Part shown: piece after piece, positions 57,187-64,000 of the stretch
Numbering within the stretch: position 1 is the stretch's first letter
Layout of the letters: each line of letters starts with the position of its first letter
Assembly: GCA_009594995.1 (NCBI GenBank)
Contig: VOPR01000018.1
Location: 21,504-85,503 of the forward strand
Length of the DNA stretch: 64,000 nucleotides
Source of the DNA: Nitrospira sp.
GTDB taxonomy: Bacteria > Nitrospirota > Nitrospiria > Nitrospirales > Nitrospiraceae
Direction: 5' to 3'
Notes under the pieces: model-generated
Told to the model about the DNA's origin: nothing
The model's input: only the letters and a program-made list of their open reading frames with translations
Databases searched by the model: none
Made by a program: the position numbers and the translations under genes

Positions 57187-57861
57187 TCAACCGACCTGCA
57201 CACCTGCGTCTGGTTGCTTAATCGGCGCCCAGGTTTTTCCGCCGGCCTGTGACGCGGTGCCCGACGGCGGAGTCGGGGTGTAGAGTCCTCCCGACACAAT
57301 CAGCTTCATCGCCTCTTCCACCGTGATATCCACGGCGATCACTTCGCGCTCGGGCACGAGCAGAAAATAGCCGGACGTGGGGTTGGGTGAAGTCGGCACG
57401 TAGACGTGCACCAGCGGGTCCGGGGAGAGCTGCTGCATTTCGCCTTTCGTCACCCCGGTCACAAATGCAAAACAGTAGTGACCGTTCTTGGGAAACTGGA
57501 TCAGCACGACCCGGCGATAACTCTCACGCTCCGCGAACGACAGAATGTCCATCATCGATTTGATGGTGGAATAGATCCCGCGGACCACCGGCACGCGATT
57601 GAGCAACCGCTCCCACTGCCGCACGACCTGGCGGCCGATGAAATTCGCGGCGAATAGTCCGGTCATGAAAATGAGCAGGATGAGCGCGATGATACCCAGA
57701 CCGGGCACGTAGTAGCCCGGAGTCACCAGCCGGGCGGCGGCATCGCCGAGGATTCCATCCAGACTGACGAAGAGTGTCTTGAGGATCAGGATGGTTCCCC
57801 AGATGGGAATCATGACCAGCAAACCGGTCAGAAAATAACGTTTGAGCGATGCTTTTAGCAT
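57187..57861 (-). CDS. DUF502 membrane protein
   Basis: About 224 residues from ATG 57861. Two strong membrane helices (about 8-30, GLLVMIPIWGTILIL; about 50-72, GIIALILLIFMTGLFAANFI) are followed by a soluble part with VRGIYSTIKSMMDILSF, FPKNGHYCFAFVTG and VYVPTSPNPTSGYFLLVP, the DUF502 hallmarks. Function of the family is unknown; plant homologues are called LCV. It probably heads the minus-strand array and ends 51 nt before glmU. Confidence 0.9.
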   Translation of the reverse strand: MLKASLKRYFLTGLLVMIPIWGTILILKTLFVSLDGILGDAAARLVTPGYYVPGLGIIALILLIFMTGLFAANFIGRQVVRQWERLLNRVPVVRGIYSTIKSMMDILSFAERESYRRVVLIQFPKNGHYCFAFVTGVTKGEMQQLSPDPLVHVYVPTSPNPTSGYFLLVPEREVIAVDITVEEAMKLIVSGGLYTPTPPSGTASQAGGKTWAPIKQPDAGVQVG

Positions 57862-57891
57862 GTGTGGCTGAGGGGTCCTGGGTAGAGCGTC

Positions 57892-57921
57892 ATGATACTG
57901 GGCTTTCACCAATCGTCGCAA
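57892..57921 (-). promoter_or_regulatory. Candidate sigma-70 promoter for the DUF502-glmU-glmS array
   Basis: On the minus strand TTGCGA (57921-57916), an 18-bp spacer and TATCAT (57897-57892). The -10 matches five of six, the -35 four of six. A start about 25 nt upstream of the DUF502 ATG follows. Back-to-back with the tmk promoter. Confidence 0.38.
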
Positions 57922-57929
57922 GCCTTTTC

Positions 57930-57958
57930 TTGCTATTTTCAATCACTTGGAATAGGAT
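57930..57958 (+). promoter_or_regulatory. Candidate sigma-70 promoter for the tmk-holB-metG operon
   Basis: TTGCTA (57930-57935), a 17-bp spacer and TAGGAT (57953-57958). Each box matches four of six consensus bases. The leader to the tmk ATG at 57995 would be about 30 nt. Confidence 0.33.
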
Positions 57959-57994
57959 TCTGCCCTCTTTCTCCCTTGGTTTTTTCAGACCCGA

Positions 57995-58720
57995 ATGACG
58001 ACGCAACGCAGCCGACCACCCCGTGGCCTGTTCATTACGCTGGAGGGCATCGAGGGGTGCGGAAAATCCACCCAGGCCCGACTCCTGGGAGAATACCTAC
58101 GTAGCCAGGGACTGGTCACCGTGGAAACCCGGGAACCGGGCGGAACGCCCCTCGCGGAAAAAATCCGGTCGGCCATGTTGGATCGCGCCGATGAACCGGT
58201 TGCGGCCGAGACCGAAGCGTTTCTAGTCTTCGCCGCCCGACGACAACATGTAGCCCAGGTGATCGAACCGGCGCTCGCCCGCGGCGCCGTCGTCCTTTGC
58301 GACCGCTTCAGCGACTCGACCCTCGCCTACCAGGGCTATGCGCGCGGATTAAATGTTTCTCTGCTCGAACGACTCAATCGCCTGGCGAGCCATGCGGTGA
58401 CACCAGATCTGACGTTGCTCTTCGACCTCCCCGTGGCCACCGGGCTGGCACGGCGACGCTCCGCCGCCGAAACGAACCGGCTCGACCGCGAATCGCTTCG
58501 CTTCCACCACAAGGTTCGCGCCGGCTTTCTCGATCTGGCGACGCGTCATCCCAATCGAATGAAGGTCGTCCCGGCGCGCGCCTCAAAAGAGACCGTCGCC
58601 CGCGCGGTCACCCGCATCATTGCGCCGATGCTCAGCCGGGTCCGCCAGGCCATGAACGAAGCAGCAGGTTCACGCACCTCATCCCCTCGCACCACAAAGG
58701 CTCGTCATGCCCTTCGCTGA
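57995..58720 (+). CDS. tmk: dTMP kinase (thymidylate kinase)
   Basis: Phosphorylates dTMP to dTDP. 241 residues with the P-loop LEGIEGCGKST, the DR(F/Y) segment CDRFSDSTLAYQGYARG and the LID region LARRRSAAETNRLDRE. The C-terminal extension (about 215-241) is basic and not conserved in short forms. No clear Shine-Dalgarno precedes the ATG. It overlaps holB by 14 nt. Confidence 0.95.
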   Translation: MTTQRSRPPRGLFITLEGIEGCGKSTQARLLGEYLRSQGLVTVETREPGGTPLAEKIRSAMLDRADEPVAAETEAFLVFAARRQHVAQVIEPALARGAVVLCDRFSDSTLAYQGYARGLNVSLLERLNRLASHAVTPDLTLLFDLPVATGLARRRSAAETNRLDRESLRFHHKVRAGFLDLATRHPNRMKVVPARASKETVARAVTRIIAPMLSRVRQAMNEAAGSRTSSPRTTKARHALR

Positions 58721-59738
58721 CGTCATCGGCCACGAGCACGCCAAGACCCTGCTGCGATCGGCGATCCTGCAGAACCGCCTGGCCCATGCCTATTTGTTTC
58801 ATGGCGAAGACCGCATCGGCAAACGCCTACTGGCGCTTCGGCTGGCCCAAACGCTGCTCTGCGAGACGGTTTCCGACAATCGTCAACCGGACGCTTGCGG
58901 TGCCTGCCGGGCCTGCCAGCAGGTGGATGCGCGCACGCATCCGGACTTTCTCGTCATCGAACCCGATCGCGAAATGGCGAATCCCCAAATCAAGATTGAG
59001 TCCATTCGAGACATCGAACATCAGATGATTTATCGCCCGCTGATCGGCAACCGGAAGATCTGCCTGATCGACGAGGCGGATCGCATGACCATTGGCGCCG
59101 CCAACGCGTTGCTCAAAACACTGGAAGAGCCCCCCGACCACAGTCTGTTCGTGCTGGTATCCAGCAGACCCTACGCCCTGCCGGCTACGATCCGCTCGCG
59201 TTGCCAGGCCCTGCGACTCACCGCACCGGCCCAAACCCAGGTGGAAGCCGCGGTGATTCTCAAACGCGAACTGCCTCCCGCCGATGCGCACTTCCTGGCC
59301 CTCCTCAGCGACGGACAATTGGGGCGTGCGTTGGAATGCGACCTCGACCAGGCACGAACCAATCAGAAGGAATTTGCCGCGATCTTTTCCACCAAAGGGC
59401 TGCAGTCATTCACCACCGTGCTTGCCGCCGCCGAAGCCCTGGCCAAAGGCGACCGCGGCCCCGAAGCCTTCGATTGGCTGCTCCGGTGGCTGCGCGATGT
59501 CCTCCTCGTCGCCGTCGGCGCAGGGTCAGACCACATCCTCAATCTGGACCAACGGGCCGGCATGCAGGCGCTGGCCGCGCACATCAATATCGATGACCTC
59601 CTGGATCTGATCGGCGACCTCGAAAAAATGGAGCGCCAGGCGCACCGGAACCTGAACGTTCAGATCGCACTCGAAACCATTCTGCTCCGAGTCCGGCAAC
59701 TACTTACCCCGCACGAATCGGCCGACGCGCCGCGATAA
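58707..59738 (+). CDS. holB: DNA polymerase III subunit delta'
   Basis: Clamp-loader subunit of 343 residues. It has a RuvB-like AAA+ N-terminal part (HEHAKTLLRSAILQNRLAHA, a degenerate P-loop FHGEDRIGKRLLA), a zinc module (CGACRACQQVDARTHPD), the sensor region IDEADRMTIGAANALLKTLE followed by EPP, and an SRC-type motif (RSRCQALRL). Length is normal. It overlaps tmk, the usual neighbour, and precedes metG by 45 nt. Confidence 0.92.
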   Translation: MPFADVIGHEHAKTLLRSAILQNRLAHAYLFHGEDRIGKRLLALRLAQTLLCETVSDNRQPDACGACRACQQVDARTHPDFLVIEPDREMANPQIKIESIRDIEHQMIYRPLIGNRKICLIDEADRMTIGAANALLKTLEEPPDHSLFVLVSSRPYALPATIRSRCQALRLTAPAQTQVEAAVILKRELPPADAHFLALLSDGQLGRALECDLDQARTNQKEFAAIFSTKGLQSFTTVLAAAEALAKGDRGPEAFDWLLRWLRDVLLVAVGAGSDHILNLDQRAGMQALAAHINIDDLLDLIGDLEKMERQAHRNLNVQIALETILLRVRQLLTPHESADAPR

Positions 59739-59783
59739 GCTAGCTTTGAGCACCAGCATCTTGTTATCTTCACCGGACTACCC

Positions 59784-61790
59784 ATGAGCACACCCGACAC
59801 CTTCTACATCACGACCCCGATCTACTACGTCAACGACGTGCCGCACATCGGCCACGCCTACACCACTGTCGCCGCCGACGTGCTCGCGCGTTACTGGCGA
59901 CTGCGCGGCCGCGAGGTCTTCTTTTTGACGGGCCTCGACGAACACGGACAGAAAGTGCAGCAGGCGGCTGCCAAGGCCGGCATCGACCCGCAAGCCCATT
60001 GCGACCGCCTCGCGCCGCAGTTCACAAACCTCTGGCAACGGTTGAACATCTCGAATGATGCTTTCATCAGAACCACCGACGCACCACATCAATCAGTGGT
60101 TCAACGATACCTTCAACAGCTCTACGACAAGCAGCTGATTTATAAAGCAGATTATACGGGATGGTATTGCACGTTCGATGAACGGTTCTGGACGGAAAAA
60201 GATGTGCTCGACGGACTCTGTCCCGATTGCAAACGGCCTATCGAACGGTTGAGCGAGCATAACTATTTTTTCAAAATGGGCCAGTACCAGGACCGGCTGA
60301 TCGAACACATCCGGCAGCATGAAGACTTCATTCGCCCCGCCTCCCGCCGCAATGAAGTCCTGGGATTTCTCCAGACACAGAAGCTCGGCGACCTCTCGAT
60401 CTCGCGGCCGAAATCGCGACTCTCCTGGGGCATCGAATTGCCGTTCGACAACGACTATGTCACCTACGTCTGGTTCGACGCGCTTGTCAATTACGTCTCC
60501 GCCCTCGAATACAAACCGGGCCTCGACCGGTTCTGGCCGGCGGATGTCCATCTCGTCGGCAAGGACATTCTCACGACCCATGCCGTCTATTGGTCCACGA
60601 TGCTGATGGCGCTGGAGCGCCCCTTGCCTCTCTCCATTTTTGCCCACGGCTGGTGGACGGTGGATGGCGAAAAGATGTCGAAGAGCCGAGGCAATGTCGT
60701 CGATCCCAACGCAATGGTTGATCAGTTCGGCACGGATGCGTTCCGCTATTTCCTCCTGCGCGAGGTGCCGTTCGGACAGGACGGAGATTTTTCCCACAGC
60801 GCGCTGGTCACCAGCATCAACAGCGCACTGGCCAACGGTATCGGCAACCTCCTGAGCCGCACGCTCACCATGATTGAGCGTTCATGCGCCGGCGTGATCC
60901 CGGAGCCCGGCCCTGCCGTCCTTCCCGAGTTAGAACAACGAATCGAAGAGCTGGCCAAGCAACTGCCCGGCAGGGTTGAGGCCGGCTTCAACGCGTTGCT
61001 CTTTCGGGATGTGCTGCTGATGATCGAGGAATTAAACACCTGTTGCGACGAATATATCGATAAGAGCGCGCCCTGGAAACTCGCCAAACAACCCGATGCG
61101 CAACCGCAATTGCACCGCGTACTGAACACCTCCGCACGCGCCCTTCGACTACTCGCAATTCTGCTGTACCCGTTCATGCCGACAGCCGCGGCGCAAATGA
61201 TCCGGCAGCTCGGATTGACCTTGGATCTTTCCAAGCCGCTGGCCGCCGGTGCCGAAGACTGGGACGCGCCGCTGGCCGGAAGCAGAATTCAGAAAGGCGC
61301 ATCATTGTTCCCCCGCATCGAATCCAAACCACAAGGAGCCAAACCCGTGAGCGAGACACCTGCATCTCCGCAACCGACTGCCGCTGCCCCGACCGCAGCC
61401 CCTGCCGCACCACAATCCTCGGCTCCGGTCACCACGCCGGCCGCCGCTCCTGCACCCGCGCAGCCGGCCCAGATCAGCATCGACGACTTTATGAAGATTC
61501 AACTCAAGGCCGCCAAAGTGCTGGCAGCGGACCGAGTGCCGAAGTCGGAAAAACTGCTCAAACTGCAGGTGAGCCTCGGTAGCGAACAACGGCAGATCGT
61601 CGCGGGTATCGGAAAGAAGTACGAACCGGAAGCCCTGATCGGAAAAACCATCGTCATCGTGGCAAACTTGAAGCCGGCCAAACTGATGGGCATCGAATCG
61701 CAAGGCATGGTCCTCGCGGCGGGGGACAGCGAAGTGCGGGGCCTTGCCACCTTCGTCGAAGATGTGGAGCCCGGCACCAAAGTGAAATGA
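59784..61790 (+). CDS. metG: Methionyl-tRNA synthetase
   Basis: Class I synthetase of 668 residues. The HIGH motif is PHIGHAY and the KMSKS motif is EKMSKSRGN. A CPDCKRP zinc-like pair lies in the connective domain. After the anticodon-binding domain there is a long Ala/Pro linker (about 520-565) and a C-terminal tRNA-binding (OB-fold, EMAP/Arc1p-like) domain from ISIDDFMKIQLKAAKVL. Its stop overlaps the next gene as ATGA (61787-61790). Confidence 0.96.
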   Translation: MSTPDTFYITTPIYYVNDVPHIGHAYTTVAADVLARYWRLRGREVFFLTGLDEHGQKVQQAAAKAGIDPQAHCDRLAPQFTNLWQRLNISNDAFIRTTDAPHQSVVQRYLQQLYDKQLIYKADYTGWYCTFDERFWTEKDVLDGLCPDCKRPIERLSEHNYFFKMGQYQDRLIEHIRQHEDFIRPASRRNEVLGFLQTQKLGDLSISRPKSRLSWGIELPFDNDYVTYVWFDALVNYVSALEYKPGLDRFWPADVHLVGKDILTTHAVYWSTMLMALERPLPLSIFAHGWWTVDGEKMSKSRGNVVDPNAMVDQFGTDAFRYFLLREVPFGQDGDFSHSALVTSINSALANGIGNLLSRTLTMIERSCAGVIPEPGPAVLPELEQRIEELAKQLPGRVEAGFNALLFRDVLLMIEELNTCCDEYIDKSAPWKLAKQPDAQPQLHRVLNTSARALRLLAILLYPFMPTAAAQMIRQLGLTLDLSKPLAAGAEDWDAPLAGSRIQKGASLFPRIESKPQGAKPVSETPASPQPTAAAPTAAPAAPQSSAPVTTPAAAPAPAQPAQISIDDFMKIQLKAAKVLAADRVPKSEKLLKLQVSLGSEQRQIVAGIGKKYEPEALIGKTIVIVANLKPAKLMGIESQGMVLAAGDSEVRGLATFVEDVEPGTKVK

Positions 61791-62653
61791 GTCGCTCCTT
61801 TCTCACCTGGCTGATCGGCACTTGCGTCCTCGTGCTGCTGAGCAGCGCGGGTGCCGCGTTCACGCCGGACGCCTCCGAATCCGAACTCGACAGCAAAACC
61901 CGCTACAACGACCCCCAACCCACGACCGTCCTGGTGCGGGTCGTCGCACACCGCTCACTGGTGCTGGGCCATGAAGTCGGCGGCGCGCGGGTCACGATCA
62001 CGGATGTGGCGACGGGACAACTGCTGGCGTCCGGTCTGCAGCAGGGAGACCCCGGCGACCAGACCCAGATCATGCGCACGCCGCATCTCATGGACGAACC
62101 GGTCTACAGCGCCCGCTCCGCCGCCGCGTTTACCACCACACTCGAACTCACGCGCCCCACGCTGGTGGAGATCGCCGCCGAGGGACCGCTGGCCTATCCG
62201 AGCGCCTTGCAACGGGCCAGCACGACGGTCCTGCTGATTCCCGGCCATGACCTGACCAACGACGGCATCGTGCTGCACCTCTACGGGTATTTGGTGCAAG
62301 TCGAATCGCCCAAGCCCGGCGAGCCGCTGATCGCCAAGGAAGACGTGATGCTACGGGCCTCGGTACGCACCCTGTCGGGAGCGCTCGTCCGGCCGCATAG
62401 CGATTGGGATTCCCGCAAGATTCACATCTACGCCGAACTGTTGATCGGCGACCGGATCGTCGAACGACTTCAGATGTTTTATGCGGGAGAGAAAAGCCGG
62501 TTCGAAGCGCCGTTCTTCGTGCCCCTCTCCAAAGACACGCCCGACGGTATCACGCTGCGTGTTATCGCCGCCGACGTCGCCACCGGCAACTTCGGTGCGG
62601 CCTCGGCGCAATACCCGGTGCTCTCCGAACGGCTCAGGCCCAAGAAGAATTGA
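61787..62653 (+). CDS. Secreted protein of unknown function
   Basis: A 288-residue protein with an N-terminal signal peptide (LTWLIGTCVLVLLSSAGAAF, cleavage near AGAAF). The mature part is rich in beta strands with two Ig/fibronectin-like halves (VLVRVVAHRSLVLGHEVGGA and HIYAELLIGDRIVERLQMFY), but no family was recognised. It overlaps metG by 4 nt, so it is translated with it, and ftsH follows 105 nt later. A periplasmic or envelope role is inference. Confidence 0.8.
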   Translation: MSRSFLTWLIGTCVLVLLSSAGAAFTPDASESELDSKTRYNDPQPTTVLVRVVAHRSLVLGHEVGGARVTITDVATGQLLASGLQQGDPGDQTQIMRTPHLMDEPVYSARSAAAFTTTLELTRPTLVEIAAEGPLAYPSALQRASTTVLLIPGHDLTNDGIVLHLYGYLVQVESPKPGEPLIAKEDVMLRASVRTLSGALVRPHSDWDSRKIHIYAELLIGDRIVERLQMFYAGEKSRFEAPFFVPLSKDTPDGITLRVIAADVATGNFGAASAQYPVLSERLRPKKN

Positions 62654-62758
62654 CCCGTTCCGTGATATGGTGATGTGACGATCAGGTGAAATGGGGGCAG
62701 CACCCTGGCGCTTGCCTTCCCACCCGATCACCACATTATCGAGTCAGACATTTCGCCT

Positions 62759-64000
62759 ATGGATCCTAAGCAGCGACAATTCTCCATCTGGTACATGTTC
62801 ATTGCCCTCTGGGTCCTGATCCTGATCCAGACATTTCTCCCGTCGTTCTTCAATCCGACCGAAATCCCCTATAGCGAATTCAAACAGGCCGTCGAGGCGG
62901 GCAACGTCACCGAAGTGGCCGTCTCGCCGCAGATCATTCACGGCAAGATGAAGGAGGACAAGGTCTTCCACACGATCCGCATCGAAGACCCTGACTTGCT
63001 GCGCGGCCTGGCCCAACACCAGGTGAAGGTGACGGGCGTGATCGAAAGCACACTGTTTCGTGATGTCCTGTCCTGGATCGTGCCGATCGTCCTCTTCTTC
63101 GGCGTCTGGTGGTTCCTGTTGCGCCGCATGGGACAGAGCCAAGGCTTCATGACGGTCGGTCAGAGCAAAGCCAAGATCTACGTGGAGAAGGAAGTGAAGG
63201 TCACCTTCGCCGATGTGGCCGGCGTGGATGAGGCCAAGCAGGAGTTGGAAGAGATCATCGAGTTCCTCAAGACGCCGGAAAAGTTCCGCCGTCTGGGCGG
63301 CAAGATTCCCAAGGGCATTCTGCTCGTCGGCCCGCCCGGCACGGGCAAGACGCTGCTCGCAAAGGCCGTGGCCGGCGAGGCAGGCGTGCCGTTTTTCTCG
63401 ATCAGCGGCTCGGAGTTTGTGGAGATGTTCGTCGGAGTCGGCGCGGCACGCGTCCGCGATCTGTTCGAGCAGGCCAAGGGCAAGGCGCCCTGCATCATTT
63501 TCCTCGACGAACTCGACGCACTCGGCAAGGCTCGCGGGGTCGGCCCGATGGCCCATGAAGAGCGCGAGCAAACATTGAATCAGTTGCTGGTGGAGATGGA
63601 TGGATTCGACTCCCGCGTCGGCGTCATTCTCGTAGCAGCCACCAACCGCCCTGAAATCCTGGATCCTGCCCTGCTGCGAGCCGGTCGCTTCGATCGCCAG
63701 GTGCTCGTAGATCGCCCCGACAAGATCGGACGGCTTGCCATCTTGAAGGTTCACGCGCGCACCATTACCCTCGCCAACCAGACGGACCTCGAAACGATCG
63801 CCGCCATGACACCCGGCTTCGTCGGCGCCGATCTGGCTAATCTGCTGAATGAAGCGGCGCTACTCGCCGTCCGTCGAAACAAGGACACCGTGAGCCTGGC
63901 GGAGTTACAGGAAGCCGTGGAGCGGGTCATCGGCGGGCTCGAAAAGAAAAATCGCGTGCTGAATAAAATGGAGCGGGCCCGGGTCGCCCACCACGAGGTC
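62759..64000 (+). CDS. ftsH: ATP-dependent zinc metalloprotease FtsH, N-terminal part (runs off right edge)
   Basis: Membrane AAA+ protease that degrades misfolded and regulatory membrane proteins. The 414 codons present start [20 protein letters not shown] and include two membrane helices (about 9-27 and 100-122), the short periplasmic domain, Walker A GPPGTGKT, Walker [10 protein letters not shown], and the second region of homology [20 protein letters not shown]. The last codons read HHEV, so the window ends inside the zinc-binding HExxH motif. The start spans the 62760/62761 line break. The signature [11 protein letters not shown] differs slightly from the common DEIDAVGR. Confidence 0.95.
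   Translation, partial: MDPKQRQFSIWYMFIALWVLILIQTFLPSFFNPTEIPYSEFKQAVEAGNVTEVAVSPQIIHGKMKEDKVFHTIRIEDPDLLRGLAQHQVKVTGVIESTLFRDVLSWIVPIVLFFGVWWFLLRRMGQSQGFMTVGQSKAKIYVEKEVKVTFADVAGVDEAKQELEEIIEFLKTPEKFRRLGGKIPKGILLVGPPGTGKTLLAKAVAGEAGVPFFSISGSEFVEMFVGVGAARVRDLFEQAKGKAPCIIFLDELDALGKARGVGPMAHEEREQTLNQLLVEMDGFDSRVGVILVAATNRPEILDPALLRAGRFDRQVLVDRPDKIGRLAILKVHARTITLANQTDLETIAAMTPGFVGADLANLLNEAALLAVRRNKDTVSLAELQEAVERVIGGLEKKNRVLNKMERARVAHHEV

Noticed and set aside
62744..63754. 336-codon minus-strand frame over ftsH
   Set aside because: Antisense shadow rich in His, Asp and Leu; ftsH motifs on the plus strand are unambiguous although the gene is cut by the window edge.

Overview
The window looks like a chromosomal segment of a Gram-negative bacterium of moderate-to-high GC. 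A complete GatCAB amidotransferase, outer-membrane export proteins and exopolysaccharide genes of the type linked to XrtA/PEP-CTERM systems together fit a Nitrospira-like member of the Nitrospirota. That assignment is inference from gene content and was not tested by any search. No tRNA, rRNA, insertion sequence, phage gene or CRISPR array was seen.

Region 1 (1-36.4 kb, all minus strand) is one very long exopolysaccharide or surface-glycan locus, read from right to left. It opens with the export and assembly module: two tandem Wza-type proteins, a beta-barrel, a Wzz/BY-kinase, an initiating sugar transferase and an XrtA-type deacetylase. After a 460-nt gap comes a nucleotide-sugar cassette: CDP-glucose synthase, an L-2-hydroxyglutarate-oxidase-like flavoprotein, an SDR, a C-methyltransferase, an RmlC-like epimerase, a DUF4910 protein, a possible 2OG-Fe(II) oxygenase and a CDP-paratose-epimerase-like SDR. 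Then follow glycosyltransferases, an O-carbamoyltransferase, a UDP-xylose-synthase-type SDR, an AsnB amidotransferase, a FemAB-like protein, a DegT aminotransferase, an SxtJ/SxtK-like membrane pair, methyltransferases, a second deacetylase, an ATP-grasp protein and a low-molecular-weight phosphatase. A methyltransferase gene runs off the left edge. No Wzx flippase, Wzy polymerase, exosortase or clear CDP-glucose 4,6-dehydratase was seen.

Region 2 (36.4-41.9 kb): a LuxR-type regulator gene diverges from the export operon. Next is a phosphonate module, with a PEP mutase fused to a nucleotidyltransferase plus phosphonopyruvate decarboxylase, which could supply a phosphonate headgroup for a surface glycan or lipid. 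A small lipoprotein gene follows.

Region 3 (41.9-64 kb) is GC-richer housekeeping DNA. A long minus-strand array runs from a DUF502 membrane protein through glmU, glmS, gatC, panD, gatA, two small membrane proteins, gatB, eno, ftsB-like, era, mgtE, recO, DUF971 and a lipoprotein to glgA. Diverging from it on the plus strand are tmk, holB, metG, a secreted protein of unknown function and the start of ftsH, cut by the right edge inside its zinc-binding motif. glmS and glmU make the amino-sugar precursor UDP-GlcNAc, a link between the housekeeping block and envelope synthesis.

Many start codons were moved from the longest reading frame to an internal start that has a Shine-Dalgarno sequence, an ATGA/GTGA overlap with the upstream gene, or the known mature N-terminus. 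Each case is stated in its entry.
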